A DNA stretch of 64,000 bases from Sphingomonas sp. PP-CC-1A-547 (GCF_003610375.1 NZ_RAPZ01000014.1:1-64000); one strand, 5' to 3'. Counted from the stretch's first letter, positions 46,023-55,253 are shown. Notes: generated from the sequence alone by a model not told the origin. A program made the numbers and translations.

Positions 46023-46508
46023 ATGACCGATGGACTGCCCGATAGCCTGATTCCGTACGACGAGATCGTACAAGAAGCCCTGCGTGCCGTGGTCGGCCGC
46101 GTGCTCGGTTCGGTCGCGGAGGCCGGCGGGCTTCCCGGCGAGCATCATTTCTACATCACCTTCAAGACGCAGGCGCCCGGCGTCGACATCCCCAAGCGCC
46201 TGATCGAGCGCTTCCCGGACGAGATGACGATCGTCATGCAGAACCGCTACTGGGACCTCATCGTCGACGACGAGCGCTTCTCGATCGGGCTGTCGTTCAA
46301 CCAGGTCCCGTCGAAACTCGTGATCCCGTATTCGGCAATCACCGCGTTCCAGGATCCGGCGGTAAGCTTCGAACTCCGCTTCCAGGCGCAGGAAGGTGCG
46401 GAGGACGCGCTCGGCGACCATGACGAAGCAGAAAACGACGGCCCGACCGCAGTCCCGATCGAAGATGGCTCGAACGTCGTAGCCGTGGATTTCAAGCGGA
46501 AAAAGTGA
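46023..46508 (+). CDS. sspB: SspB-type ClpXP adaptor
   Basis: 161 residues of the alphaproteobacterial SspB branch. The fold region [25 protein letters not shown] is followed by VSFELRFQ. An acidic linker precedes the C-terminal tail [10 protein letters not shown], equivalent to the peptide that docks on ClpX. It delivers ssrA-tagged and other substrates to ClpXP. Confidence 0.93.
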   Translation: MTDGLPDSLIPYDEIVQEALRAVVGRVLGSVAEAGGLPGEHHFYITFKTQAPGVDIPKRLIERFPDEMTIVMQNRYWDLIVDDERFSIGLSFNQVPSKLVIPYSAITAFQDPAVSFELRFQAQEGAEDALGDHDEAENDGPTAVPIEDGSNVVAVDFKRKK

Positions 46509-46518
46509 CCCCCTAAAC

Positions 46519-46668
46519 TCCCTCGCCCCTACGGGGAGAGGGAAGGGGCCCGCGGCACTTGCCGTGGGAAGGGAGAGGGGAGTGAGGCTAAGGCCGCTTC
46601 CTCCCAAAGCCCCTCACCCTTCCGTCGCCTGCGGCTCCTCCCTGCCTCTCCCCGAAGGGGCGAGGGAC
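46519..46668. repeat. Palindromic repeat family D
   Basis: CTCCCTCGCCCCTACGGGG on the left and its inverse CCCCGAAGGGGCGAGGGA on the right, around GGAAGGGGCCCGCGGC and CTCACCCTTCC blocks. It fills the gap between sspB and fumC, ending 29 bp before the fumC start. Confidence 0.88.
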
Positions 46669-46697
46669 CCACGCAAGCCCCGGAAGGTTCTTCCCTC

Positions 46698-48086
46698 ATG
46701 ACCACCCGCACAGAAACCGACACGATCGGCCCGATCGAAGTCCCCGTCGACGCCTATTGGGGCGCCCAGACCGAACGCTCGATCGAGAACTTCCCCTTCG
46801 CCACCCGCGAACGCATGCCGATCGAGATCGTCCACGCGCTCGCCCTCGTCAAACAGGCCGCAGCCCGCGTAAACCGCTCGCACGGCCTCGACGAAACCAT
46901 CGCTACCGCGATCGACTCCGCCGCGCAGGAAGTCATCGACGGCAAGCTCGACGACCAGTTCCCCCTCGTCATATGGCAGACGGGCAGCGGCACGCAGTCG
47001 AACATGAACGTCAACGAGGTCATCGCCGGCCGCGCCAACGAAGTTCTCACCGGCACGCGCGGCGGCAAGTCGCCCGTCCACCCCAACGACCACGTCAACA
47101 TGAGCCAGTCGTCCAACGACAGCTTCCCGACCGCGCTCCACATTGCCGCCGCCATCGCCACCACGCACCGCCTGATCCCCGCACTCGACAAGCTCCACGC
47201 ATCCCTCGACGCGAAGGCCAACGCTTGGGACGACATCGTCAAGATTGGCCGCACCCACCTCCAGGACGCGACGCCGCTAACGCTCGGCCAGGAATTTTCC
47301 GGCTACGCGAACCAGCTCTACCGCTGCCGCCACCGCATCGAGCCCGCGATCAGCCACGGCATGGTCATCCTCGCGCAGGGCGGCACCGCGGTCGGCACCG
47401 GCCTCAACGCGCCCGCCGGCTTCGGCGACGCGATCGCGCACGAACTCGCCGAGATCACCGGCCTGCCGTTCGTCAGCGCGCGCAACAAGTTCGAGGCACT
47501 CGCGTCGAACGACCCGCTCGTCCACCTCTCGGGCACGCTCAACACGCTGGCGGTCGCGCTGACCAAGATCGCCAACGACATCCGCCTGCTCGGCTCGGGC
47601 CCGCGTTGCGGCTTCGGCGAGATCGACCTTCCCGCCAATGAGCCCGGCAGCTCGATCATGCCGGGCAAGGTGAACCCGACGCAGTGCGAGATGCTGACGA
47701 TGGTCGCGGGGCAAGTGATGGGCAACCACGTCGCGGTCACCGTCGGCGGCATGCAGGGCCATCTCGAGTTGAACGTGTTCAAGCCACTGATCGGCGCCAA
47801 CGTGCTGCGCTCGATCGACCTGCTGGCGACTGCGATGGAAGGATTCGCGGAACGCTGCGTCGATGGCATCGAACCTAATCGCGGGCGCATCGCAGACCTG
47901 CTCGACCGCTCGCTGATGCTCGTCACCGCGCTCGCCCCCGAGATCGGCTACGACGCGGCCGCGAAGATCGCCAAATACGCGCACGCCGAAGGCCTGACGC
48001 TTAAGGAAGCAGGGCTCGCGCTCGGCTTGGTCGACGCCGAAACCTTCGACCGCGTCGTCAAACCCGAATCAATGCTCGGCCGCTAA
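46698..48086 (+). CDS. fumC: Fumarate hydratase class II
   Basis: 462-residue tetrameric, iron-free fumarase of the aspartase/fumarase superfamily. Signature [16 protein letters not shown] with the catalytic Ser, [13 protein letters not shown] and [13 protein letters not shown] are all present. Start at 46698 ([15 protein letters not shown]). It duplicates the reaction of the class I enzyme at 2.7 kb but is stable to oxygen and to iron shortage. Confidence 0.96.
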   Translation: MTTRTETDTIGPIEVPVDAYWGAQTERSIENFPFATRERMPIEIVHALALVKQAAARVNRSHGLDETIATAIDSAAQEVIDGKLDDQFPLVIWQTGSGTQSNMNVNEVIAGRANEVLTGTRGGKSPVHPNDHVNMSQSSNDSFPTALHIAAAIATTHRLIPALDKLHASLDAKANAWDDIVKIGRTHLQDATPLTLGQEFSGYANQLYRCRHRIEPAISHGMVILAQGGTAVGTGLNAPAGFGDAIAHELAEITGLPFVSARNKFEALASNDPLVHLSGTLNTLAVALTKIANDIRLLGSGPRCGFGEIDLPANEPGSSIMPGKVNPTQCEMLTMVAGQVMGNHVAVTVGGMQGHLELNVFKPLIGANVLRSIDLLATAMEGFAERCVDGIEPNRGRIADLLDRSLMLVTALAPEIGYDAAAKIAKYAHAEGLTLKEAGLALGLVDAETFDRVVKPESMLGR

Positions 48087-48101
48087 CCTTCCGCGCTCAT
48101 T

Positions 48102-48185
48102 CCGTCATCCTGACGAAAGTCAGGACCCAGAGCCACGATCGGCCCGCTGAGTAATTCTGGGTCCTGACTTTCGTCAGGATGACGG
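48102..48185. repeat. Palindromic repeat family F
   Basis: A near-perfect hairpin: CCGTCATCCTGACGAAAGTC followed by AGGACCCAGA, then the inverse TCTGGGTCCT and GACTTTCGTCAGGATGACGG. It starts 15 bp after the fumC stop and could end its transcript. Confidence 0.93.
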
Positions 48186-48254
48186 ATGGTAGTGGGGCGC
48201 GGGAACCCAATCCTCCGCCAAACGCTAACCCGCCACACGGACAGGAGAAATTAC

Positions 48255-48467
48255 GTGGGCGCAACGACCATAGGCGCGCTGATCGGCGCAGGCATCGACT
48301 CGCTCAGCGGCGACGACGGCAACGCGGACGGCGCGATCATCGGTGCGATCACCGCCAATTTACTCAAGATCGTCGTGCCGTTAGCCGTGACCTACGCGAT
48401 CGGCTGGGCAGTGCTGCGCGGTGCAGCGGAACTCAAGGACCAGGTTTTCGGGGAGTCAGAAGCATGA
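48255..48467 (+). CDS. 70-residue membrane protein
   Basis: GTG start at 48255 with AGGAGA ahead. Begins MGATTIGALIGAGIDSLSGD, a glycine-rich segment that may be membrane-active, then IIGAITANLLKIVVPLAVTYAIGWAVL, one membrane helix, and an acidic end. It overlaps the next small gene by ATGA. The pair resembles small membrane proteins of unknown function. Confidence 0.7.
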   Translation: MGATTIGALIGAGIDSLSGDDGNADGAIIGAITANLLKIVVPLAVTYAIGWAVLRGAAELKDQVFGESEA

Positions 48468-48664
48468 TCGGACGTATTATCAGTGCATTGGTTGGCCGCG
48501 AGATGGGCCGTCGCGACGGTTCGGGCGGAGCCTCGGGCGCGGTAAAGGGTGTCGTGGCGATGGGCCTGATGCGCCGCATGGGCCCGCTCGGCATGATCCT
48601 CGGCGGCGGTTACGCAGCCAAGAAGGCCTATGACCGTAACAAGGCCCGCAAGGCCGGCTATTAA
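48464..48664 (+). CDS. 66-residue basic glycine-rich protein
   Basis: MIGRIISALVGREMGRRDGS followed by GGASGAVKGVVAMGLMRRMGPLGMILGGGYAAKKAYDRNKARKAGY. Two short hydrophobic glycine-rich segments with many Arg and Lys suggest membrane insertion. Translationally coupled to the 70-residue gene and 72 bp before gmk. Function unknown; the pair might act together. Confidence 0.7.
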   Translation: MIGRIISALVGREMGRRDGSGGASGAVKGVVAMGLMRRMGPLGMILGGGYAAKKAYDRNKARKAGY

Positions 48665-48736
48665 TCCGCCTTCGTAATACCACGCGCGGGCCGCGCATGG
48701 GTTGACGCCCATATGCGGTCCGCGGCAAGGGCGCGC

Positions 48737-49387
48737 ATGCCCCACACACTTCCGTCCGACCCGCATGGTTTCCGTCGTCGCGGAGTCCTGTTCGTCCTGT
48801 CCTCGCCGTCCGGTGCCGGCAAGTCGACCATCGCGCGCAGATTGCTCGCGGACGAGCACGAACTCGAAATGTCGGTCTCGGTGACGACCCGCTCGGTGCG
48901 ACCCGGCGAAGTCGACGGCAAGGATTACCATTTCACCGATCTCGAGGGTTTTCGCGACATGGTTGCGAAGGACGAGTTCCTCGAATGGGCACACGTCTTC
49001 AACCACCGCTACGGCACGCCGCGCGCGCAGGTCGAGGAACTCCTCGCGGCCGGCAAGGATGTGCTCTTCGACATCGACTGGCAGGGCGCGCAACAGCTGT
49101 TCCAGATCGCCGGCGGCGACGTCGTCCGTGTCTTCATCTTCCCGCCCTCGATGGAAGAACTCCACCGCCGCCTCACCAGCCGCGGCACCGATTCGGAAGA
49201 AGTGATCGAAGCCCGCATGTCGCGCGCGGCGAACGAGGTGAGCCACTGGGACGGCTATGACTATGTGCTGGTCAACGACGATGTCGACAGCTGCATCCGC
49301 GGCGTGAAGACGATCCTTGCTGCGGAACGCCTCAAGCGCTCGCGCCAGACCGGGCTGATCGGTTTTATCCGTCGCCTGACGCGCTGA
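48737..49387 (+). CDS. gmk: Guanylate kinase
   Basis: 216 residues, GMP + ATP to GDP + ADP. P-loop SSPSGAGKSTIARRLL, and the GMP-binding segment VTTRSVRPGEVDGKDYHFTD. Start at 48737; an in-frame ATG at 48713 would add 8 residues. The length is usual. Confidence 0.96.
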   Translation: MPHTLPSDPHGFRRRGVLFVLSSPSGAGKSTIARRLLADEHELEMSVSVTTRSVRPGEVDGKDYHFTDLEGFRDMVAKDEFLEWAHVFNHRYGTPRAQVEELLAAGKDVLFDIDWQGAQQLFQIAGGDVVRVFIFPPSMEELHRRLTSRGTDSEEVIEARMSRAANEVSHWDGYDYVLVNDDVDSCIRGVKTILAAERLKRSRQTGLIGFIRRLTR

Positions 49388-49393
49388 TCTTCA

Positions 49394-49497
49394 CCCCTTC
49401 CTGAAAGGGAGGGGCCGGGGGTGGGTCGGCTGCTGGGGAATCGCTGCGTCAGCCAATAGGCCGACCCACCCCCAACCCCTCCCTTCCAAGGAGGGGA
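49394..49497. repeat. Palindromic repeat, C-like variant
   Basis: The left CCCCTTCCTGAAAGGGAGGGGCCGGGGGTGGGTCGGC matches, inverted, the right GCCGACCCACCCCCAACCCCTCCCTTCCAAGG. Related in layout to family C. It lies between the convergent gmk and ATP12 genes. Confidence 0.9.
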
Positions 49498-49502
49498 GCA
49501 GG

Positions 49503-50183
49503 TTACACCAGCCCCAGAAACTCTACCCCGACACCAAACTCCTTGCGCTTCAACTCGCGCAACTGGGTCGCCTGCCAGTCCTCGCCCCACATCTCGACCG
49601 ACCAGTCCTCGTCGATCCCCGCCGCCGCCCAGGCCGCATCGGCATCGATCTCGCCCTCGATCAGCGCCAGCCCGATCACCAGCGAGCCGGTCAACGTCAC
49701 CACCGGCGACAGGCCCGCCAGCCTAAAATCGTCATACGCCGCGACCGCCTCCTGCAGCCGCGCGACCGTCGCCGCCGGTTGCGCGACGTGCATCACGCCG
49801 GTGGTGACTGCGAACGTCACGTCGTACCGACCCCGCGCCCACGCCAGCAGCGGATCCCAGGACGCCGCCTGCCGCTCGACCAGCAACGGTGGCCCCTCCG
49901 CGCGGTAGCAGAGCAGATCGCTCTCGCCATACGCCGCCAGCCGCGCCGCGAACTGCGCAGGGTCGTTCGCGATCGGATCGGTCGCCGCATTGGCGAGTCC
50001 GGTCAGCGGCATTGTCCGCGGGTTGATCGTCTCGCCGACCGCACGCCATTCCGCCGCGACCGCCTCGGCCAGCGCATCGCTCGGCAACGCGAGCGGCCGC
50101 CGCCCGGGCGTCCGCACCGGCTTGCCATCGAGCGTCACCACTCGGTCCGCATCGATCGCGACGTCTGTCCAGAACCGCTTCAT
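49503..50183 (-). CDS. ATP12-family F1-ATPase assembly chaperone
   Basis: 226 residues with the ATP12 core: KPVRTPGRRPLALPSDALAEAVAAEW near the N-terminus, and DLLCYRAEGPPLLVERQAASWDPLLAW. The mitochondrial homologue binds the F1 alpha subunit during assembly, and alphaproteobacteria keep the gene. Two small genes upstream on the same strand (50197, 50412) may share its transcript; the gap is 13 bp. Confidence 0.92.
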   Translation of the reverse strand: MKRFWTDVAIDADRVVTLDGKPVRTPGRRPLALPSDALAEAVAAEWRAVGETINPRTMPLTGLANAATDPIANDPAQFAARLAAYGESDLLCYRAEGPPLLVERQAASWDPLLAWARGRYDVTFAVTTGVMHVAQPAATVARLQEAVAAYDDFRLAGLSPVVTLTGSLVIGLALIEGEIDADAAWAAAGIDEDWSVEMWGEDWQATQLRELKRKEFGVGVEFLGLV

Positions 50184-50196
50184 GCGCCCATTCCGT

Positions 50197-50415
50197 TCAT
50201 TCAGGCGGACTCCGCCAGCGATGCGCCAGACTGCGCGGCACGGTGGCGATCATCGCCATTGCCGACAACACGATCGCCGTCCCGAGGATCTTCGGCCCGA
50301 GATCATGCGCGCGCGCGATCAGGATCAGCCCGAGCAGCGCGCCTGCCACCCCTGCCAGTCGCACCGCGACCAGCACGAACCAGCGCCGCTGCGCGAGCTT
50401 GTCGGCGTCGGTCAT
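50197..50415 (-). CDS. 72-residue membrane protein
   Basis: Two hydrophobic helices (residues 14-34 and 40-58): RRWFVLVAVRLAGVAGALLG and KILGTAIVLSAMAMIA. Start at 50415 overlaps the HAD gene stop by 4 bp, and 13 bp separate it from the ATP12 gene. Small sphingomonad proteins of this form have no known role. Confidence 0.8.
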   Translation of the reverse strand: MTDADKLAQRRWFVLVAVRLAGVAGALLGLILIARAHDLGPKILGTAIVLSAMAMIATVPRSLAHRWRSPPE

Positions 50416-51071
50416 CGTGGCGCCACCATGTGGAGCAAGTCCGGCACGGTCGCCGCGACGACATCCGCACCCGCATCCGAAAGCTCGTGCACGTCGTGAT
50501 ACCCCCACGCGACCCCGACCGCGCGCACACCGGCGGCCCGCGCCATCGCCATGTCGAAGCTCGTATCGCCGATCATCGCGGTCGTCTCGACGGTCGCACC
50601 TGCCTCGGCGATCGCCGCGAGCAGCATCGCCGGATCGGGCTTCGACGGATGCCGGTCCGCGGTCTGCAGCGTCACGAACCGATCGGTGATCCCGTGCGCC
50701 GCGAGGATATGCGCGAGACCCCGGTCCGACTTCCCCGTCGCCACGCCGAGCAGCCAGCCGTCTGCGGCGAGTGTCTCGATCACCTCGGCAATCCCCTCGA
50801 ACAGCGGCTCGTCGGCAAGCTCGCCACTCGCGCGCATCGCATGGAACGCGTTCTTGTAGTCGGTGGCAAGCGACCGGTGCAGCGCATCGTCCGCCTCCGG
50901 CAGCAATACCTGCATCACCTCGACGAGACTAAGCCCGACGATCCGCCGAATGGCCGCACGTGGCGGCGGGATCAGCCCGGCGCCCTCGAACGCACGCTCG
51001 CACGCGACGCAGATATTCGCCTGGCTGTCGACGAGCGTCCCGTCGCAATCGAACACGGCAAGACGGATCAT
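50412..51071 (-). CDS. HAD-superfamily phosphatase, Gph-like
   Basis: 219 residues. HAD motif I DCDGTLVDS at residues 8-16, motif II GVATGKS, motif III with Lys in HPSKPDP, and motif IV MIGDTSFDM. A helical C1 cap lies between. It resembles phosphoglycolate phosphatase, though HAD substrates are hard to infer. Start ATG at 51071 preferred to a TTG four codons upstream. First gene of a three-gene unit with the small membrane protein and the ATP12 chaperone. Confidence 0.92.
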   Translation of the reverse strand: MIRLAVFDCDGTLVDSQANICVACERAFEGAGLIPPPRAAIRRIVGLSLVEVMQVLLPEADDALHRSLATDYKNAFHAMRASGELADEPLFEGIAEVIETLAADGWLLGVATGKSDRGLAHILAAHGITDRFVTLQTADRHPSKPDPAMLLAAIAEAGATVETTAMIGDTSFDMAMARAAGVRAVGVAWGYHDVHELSDAGADVVAATVPDLLHMVAPR

Positions 51072-51185
51072 GAGATTTTCCAACGCATCGCCGCCTCGTA
51101 GATCACGCGTGCACGCGAGGGAACGCCAAACCGGAACGCGCGCGCCTGCGAACGGTTCGTGTCAGATATCTCTGGAGACTCAACG

Positions 51186-51680
51186 ATGGCGCACGCACAG
51201 ACCGATACCCCGAACATCTGGGCCGCCGCCGCCGCGGGGCTGGTTGCCGGCTTGGCCGCGTCATTGGCGATGGACCTGTTCCAGGCCGGCATCGCCGCGC
51301 TGTCCTCATCGGAGAGCGATGCGGAACCGGCGACTGAGAAGGCGGCGGACAAGGTGTCGCAGGCGGTGGTCGGCCACGAAATCCCCGACGACCGCAAACC
51401 GCTCGCCGGGCAGGTCGTGCATTATGCGCTCGGGGCAGGGCTCGGGATCGCCTATGCGGTGGCGGCGGAATACCGGCCATCGGTGACCGCGGGATTCGGG
51501 ACGGCGTTCGCGGCGGTGACGACGACGGTGCTCGATGAGGCGGCGGTTCCGGCGGTGGGGCTAGGCGACGCCCCGTGGAACACCGCGCCAACGACGCATC
51601 TGTATAGCGCCGCGTCGCATATCGTGTTCGGGACGGTGACCGAGGGCGTGCGGCGGTTGCTGCTGGTGTGGCTGAAGTAG
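51186..51680 (+). CDS. DUF1440-type membrane protein
   Basis: 164 residues from the ATG at 51186 (GGAGA 8 bp ahead). Helices at about residues 10-30, 85-100, 105-125 and 140-160. The sequence AAGLVAGLAASLAMDLFQAG resembles the DUF1440 (YagU) family. Conserved His and Asp residues (VVHYALGAGLG, VLDEAAVP) sit at helix ends. Function unknown; YagU has been linked to acid tolerance. Confidence 0.82.
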   Translation: MAHAQTDTPNIWAAAAAGLVAGLAASLAMDLFQAGIAALSSSESDAEPATEKAADKVSQAVVGHEIPDDRKPLAGQVVHYALGAGLGIAYAVAAEYRPSVTAGFGTAFAAVTTTVLDEAAVPAVGLGDAPWNTAPTTHLYSAASHIVFGTVTEGVRRLLLVWLK

Positions 51681-51687
51681 GACGCGA

Positions 51688-52007
51688 CTAGTTCCTCCGC
51701 GAAGGCGGGGGCCCAGGAATCAAGCAGCGTTACGACCATGACTCCTGGACCCCCACCTTCGCGGGGGAACAAAAGTTCGCGGAAGCCTCCAAACAAACCA
51801 CGCCACCCGGCGAAGGTCGGGGCCCAATTAGGGGACGTCGCTAACGGACGTCATTGCTCCGTTACCTCAACCTTTCCAATTGGGCCCCGGCCTTCGCCGG
51901 GGTGGTGTGAGAGGTGAGGAGGCTGTCAGTTTCCCTAGCTCCCCCCTCTCCCCACGGGGAGAGGGAAGGGGCCCGCGGCCGTTTGGCCGTGGGAAGGATG
52001 AGGGCAC
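51688..52007. repeat. Repeat cluster A + B + D
   Basis: Wide-loop family A (51688-51774), family B (51798-51907) and half a family D (51941-52007, CCCTCTCCCCACGGGGAGAGGG) lie in a row between the convergent DUF1440 and pseudouridine synthase genes. This is the densest repeat cluster of the window. Confidence 0.9.
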
Positions 52008-52028
52008 GCGTCAGCCGAAGAGCATCAA

Positions 52029-53324
52029 CTACCGAGTCCCAGGCCCACTCCGAGGCCCAGGCTTCCCAGCTCCCCCCGGACGACCACGCCCCGCCGGCTT
52101 GGCCCCCTCAACCCGCGACCCACTCCGCGGCGCCCCGAACTTCGACCCAGCCCCGGTCCGAGGCCCACCCGTCTTCGGCGCAGGCTTGCCCGTCGCCTTC
52201 TCCTCGACAACCCCACGCCCACGCCGCTCACCCTTACGGTCTTTCCGCACCGACTTCGCATGCGCCCTAGCCCGCGACTTCATCTGCTCGCGCGTCGGCG
52301 CGGTCTTCTCGTCGAGCACCAGGTCGTCGCCCAGCTTCTCCTCGAAACCCAATTGCTTGAGGCTCTCGGCGAAATGCGTCGGCAGTTCCGCGGTCACGTC
52401 GATCGATCCACCATCCGGATGATCCACCTTAATGCGGCGCGCGTGCAAATGCATTTTCCGCGAGATCCCGCCGGTCAGGAACGCAGCAGCCCCGCCATAC
52501 TTGCCATCACCGACGATCGGGTGCCCGATCGCCGCCATGTGCACGCGCAACTGGTGAGTCCGCCCCGTGAACGGCTGCAACTCGACCCACGCAGCACGGT
52601 TGCCCGCACGCTCGATCACCCGGTACCGCGTCCGCGCCGGCGCGCCCTCGGCCTCGTCGACGTGCATCTTCTCGCCACCGGTGCCCGGCTGCTTCGCGAT
52701 CGGCAGCTCGATCATGCCGTCCTCGATCGACGGCACGTCGACCACCAGCGCCCAATAGACTTTCCGCGCAGTCCGCCCCGAAAACGCCTTCGCAAAGAAC
52801 GCCGCCGCGCGCGACGTGCGCGCCACCAGCAGCGCGCCGGACGTATCCTTGTCGAGCCGGTGGACCAGCTTCGGCCGACCCTCGTTGTCGTACTGGAGCC
52901 CGTCGAGCAGCCCGTCGACATGCTGCGTCGTCTTGGTCCCGCCCTGCGTCGCGAGACCCGGCGGCTTGTTCAGCACGAACGCCTGGAAATCCTTGTGGAT
53001 GACCATGGACTGCGCGAGCTCGGTTTCCTCGTCCGACAGGATGACGCGTTCGCGCACCCGCCTTGGCTTGTCGACGTCGGCCGCGGCCTTGTCGGCTTCG
53101 GGCGGCGGCACGCGCAGCATCTGGCCCGCCGCGATCCGGTCGCCCGGCGTCGCGCGCGCGCCGTCGACGCGGAGTTGCCCGGTGCGCGCCCACATCGCCA
53201 CCGTCGTGAAGCTCGTATCCGGCAGATGCCGCTTGAACCACCGGTCCAGCCGGATGCCGTCATCGTCGAACCCGACGTTGAACTCGCGGAAACCCGTATC
53301 GCTATCGCTTTTGCCCGCAGTCAT
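52029..53324 (-). CDS. RluA-family 23S rRNA pseudouridine synthase
   Basis: 431 residues. An S4 RNA-binding domain at about residues 20-80 (IRLDRWFKRHLPD) is followed by the catalytic domain with Asp in HRLDKDTSG and GRTHQLRVHMAAIGHPIVGD. It is like RluC. The last 85 or so residues are a low-complexity Lys/Arg/Gly/Pro tail (GRGRPGGAGKPGPRSG at the end) that probably binds RNA non-specifically. It begins inside the crcB stop (ATGA overlap). Confidence 0.92.
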   Translation of the reverse strand: MTAGKSDSDTGFREFNVGFDDDGIRLDRWFKRHLPDTSFTTVAMWARTGQLRVDGARATPGDRIAAGQMLRVPPPEADKAAADVDKPRRVRERVILSDEETELAQSMVIHKDFQAFVLNKPPGLATQGGTKTTQHVDGLLDGLQYDNEGRPKLVHRLDKDTSGALLVARTSRAAAFFAKAFSGRTARKVYWALVVDVPSIEDGMIELPIAKQPGTGGEKMHVDEAEGAPARTRYRVIERAGNRAAWVELQPFTGRTHQLRVHMAAIGHPIVGDGKYGGAAAFLTGGISRKMHLHARRIKVDHPDGGSIDVTAELPTHFAESLKQLGFEEKLGDDLVLDEKTAPTREQMKSRARAHAKSVRKDRKGERRGRGVVEEKATGKPAPKTGGPRTGAGSKFGAPRSGSRVEGAKPAGRGRPGGAGKPGPRSGPGTR

Positions 53325-53695
53325 GCGACGGCCCTTACTGCGGAGAGACCCGCGAACAACGCGGCGACCGAACCGATCACCGACACCAAAACATACCCGA
53401 ACGCGACGCCGAATGCGCCGCGTTCGATCATCGTGACGACATCCAGCGAGAAGCTCGAGAACGTCGTGAATCCCCCCAACACGCCTACGCCAAGCAGCAG
53501 CCGCCACGTTTCCGAAGCGGTATTGCGGGCAAGCACGCCAACCAGCACCCCCATCAGCAACCCACCGATCAGATTCACGGCAAGCGTACCAAAGGGATAG
53601 TCAGGACCGAGCAACGACAGCATCGCGCGGCCAGTCAGATAGCGCGCGCCGGATCCGACCGCACCACCGACCATGACATAGAGAAGGGGAAGCAT
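53321..53695 (-). CDS. crcB: Fluoride channel CrcB/Fluc
   Basis: 124 residues, four helices, dual-topology dimer that exports fluoride. GGAVGSGARYLTGRA near the N-terminus, FGTLAVNLIGGLLMG (conserved Asn) and GGFTTFSSFSLD (the Phe box and central Thr region) are all present. No fluoride riboswitch motif is seen upstream. Translationally coupled to the pseudouridine synthase. Confidence 0.95.
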   Translation of the reverse strand: MLPLLYVMVGGAVGSGARYLTGRAMLSLLGPDYPFGTLAVNLIGGLLMGVLVGVLARNTASETWRLLLGVGVLGGFTTFSSFSLDVVTMIERGAFGVAFGYVLVSVIGSVAALFAGLSAVRAVA

Positions 53696-53803
53696 TCTCG
53701 CGCCCTAGCGTGAATCGGGCAAAACGGAAAGGTGCGCCGCGGGAAGGGGATGTGCGCTTCATCGGGGGCAGTTCGAGATCGCCGAGCGAGCGCTGTCCCA
53801 AAA

Positions 53804-53998
53804 TGTTTCCCTGCGAAGGCGGGGACCCAGACTGGGCTCCCGCCTTCGCGGGAGAACAAGGAGAGGGGAGGTAACATCGCCCCAACCCGCCACCACCCCG
53901 GCGAAGGCCGGGGCCCAATTGGAAAGGTCGCAGTAACGAAGGATCGCACTCAATTAGCAACGTTTCTCAATTGGGTCCCGGCCTCCGCCGGGTGGTGC
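53804..53998. repeat. Repeat pair A + B
   Basis: Family A (53804-53859) and family B (53890-53998, its middle diverged) lie 30 bp apart between crcB and the lipoprotein gene. The region 53696-53803 holds the crcB promoter area and no other feature. Confidence 0.9.
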
Positions 53999-54013
53999 AC
54001 CTATCGCAACACC

Positions 54014-54742
54014 TCACCGCCCGGCGTTGGAAACCATATCCACATCGCTCCCGCCACCAGCCCGCGCCGTCACATACACAACGTAAGCGTCATTCCCCCG
54101 AACCCCGCCCAGCACATGCTGCCGCCCGTCCGTGCTATGCCCCGCCGAATACCCAGCCACGCTAGCCTTCGTAAAATACCAGTCGAGCATCTTCTGCATC
54201 GGCGCGGCGCTCGCGAAACTCACCACGCGCAACCGACACCCGTCCCGATCCGCCCCCGCAGCCTCGGTCAGCCGCGCCGCCGGATACAGCGGCAGGTCCG
54301 CCGGCAACCGGTTCGCCCACCCCGCCGAATAGCCAATCTTCTGCGCACAAACGCCCGCATCCGGCGTCGTCTGCCGCTCCGCCAGTGCCCCCAGCGTCAG
54401 CGCGCCGTTCGCGGTCTTGCACTCCGGACAGTCGTTGGAGGCCGCCGGCGCGCGCTTGAGAGTCCGCGGATCGACCGGATCGGCCTTCAGAGGACCTTCC
54501 GGCGGCACCGCGCCGCTATCCGGCCGAGGCGGCGGGCGCACCGCGTCGGTATTCGACGACTGTGCCAGCCGGGGATCGACCATGATCTGCCCACCCAGAG
54601 ACGACGTCAGCGCCGGATCGCGCACCGCGCCGTTGGTCAACTCGGCATCGAGGCTGTTGAGATCCTGCTGGTCGGTCGACGACCGTCCGCACGCGGCCAG
54701 CGCAAGTGGGAGGAGCAGGGCGGAGCGCAGCGAAAAAGTCAT
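54014..54742 (-). CDS. Lipoprotein of unknown function
   Basis: 242 residues from the ATG at 54742 (an ATG three codons earlier is possible). Signal with lipobox LAAC, then a long disordered linker rich in Pro and Asp. A globular part begins at about residue 105 with NDCPECKTANG, one Cys pair, and further Cys residues in DAGVCAQKIGYS and RDGCRLRVVSF; disulfides are likely in the periplasm. No family recognised. The surrounding repeats give no clue. Confidence 0.8.
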   Translation of the reverse strand: MTFSLRSALLLPLALAACGRSSTDQQDLNSLDAELTNGAVRDPALTSSLGGQIMVDPRLAQSSNTDAVRPPPRPDSGAVPPEGPLKADPVDPRTLKRAPAASNDCPECKTANGALTLGALAERQTTPDAGVCAQKIGYSAGWANRLPADLPLYPAARLTEAAGADRDGCRLRVVSFASAAPMQKMLDWYFTKASVAGYSAGHSTDGRQHVLGGVRGNDAYVVYVTARAGGGSDVDMVSNAGR

Positions 54743-54794
54743 CACTCGCATCCTATGCGCGCCCGCCGATGAAGAAAGCGTTTTCCGCACACCC

Positions 54795-54922
54795 TCGATC
54801 CTCCCCCGCCAGGGGGAGGTGGCTGGCGCTTGCCAGACGGAGGGGGAGGCACGCGCCAACGACTGTTTCGTATCCTCCCCCTCCGTCACCTTCGGTGCCA
54901 CCTCCCCCTGCGGGGGAGGATC
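54795..54922. repeat. Palindromic repeat family E
   Basis: CGATCCTCCCCCGCCAGGGGGAGGTGGC on the left matches, inverted, GCCACCTCCCCCTGCGGGGGAGGATCG on the right, around GGAGGGGGAGG / CCTCCCCCTCC. It lies between divergent genes (54742 and 54976). Confidence 0.9.
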
Positions 54923-54975
54923 GTAAGGGCCCGCCAAGTCTTGCCCGAACCGGTCCGACTCGCCATGTTCACCCC

Positions 54976-55197
54976 ATGCTGAACATCGTCTCGATCCTCA
55001 TCGGCCTCGTCACCTTGGTGCTCGGCCTCGTCGCGTTCATCCCGCTGCTCGGCTGGATGAACTGGCTCGTCATCCCGATCGGCATCGTCGGCGCCGCGGT
55101 CGGCGCGCTCTCGTCGAGCAGTGGCGGCCGCAACCTCAACATCGTGCTGATCATCATCTTCGCGCTCCGCCTCAGCCTCGGCGGCGGGATTATCTGA
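54976..55197 (+). CDS. 73-residue membrane protein
   Basis: Nearly all hydrophobic: MLNIVSILIGLVTLVLGLVA, then GWMNWLVIPIGIVGAAVGAL, a short SSSSGGRN loop, and a third helix to the end. It looks like a small conserved three-helix protein found in many sphingomonads and Bacteroidetes. Function unknown. Confidence 0.78.
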   Translation: MLNIVSILIGLVTLVLGLVAFIPLLGWMNWLVIPIGIVGAAVGALSSSSGGRNLNIVLIIIFALRLSLGGGII

Positions 55198-55204
55198 CGC
55201 AAGA

Positions 55205-55230
55205 AGGGCCCGGCGTTTCCACCGGGCCCT
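55205..55230. terminator. Hairpin between convergent genes
   Basis: A perfect 9-bp GC stem (AGGGCCCGG / CCGGGCCCT) with an 8-base loop, between the small membrane protein gene and the convergent osmC. T tracts are weak (TCTT on the minus side). Confidence 0.6.
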
Positions 55231-55253
55231 CCAATCGCAAGCACGCAACATCT

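Noticed and set aside
53696..53803. Fluoride riboswitch ahead of crcB
   Set aside because: The conserved GGNGATGG and CCGCC blocks with pseudoknot potential are not found.
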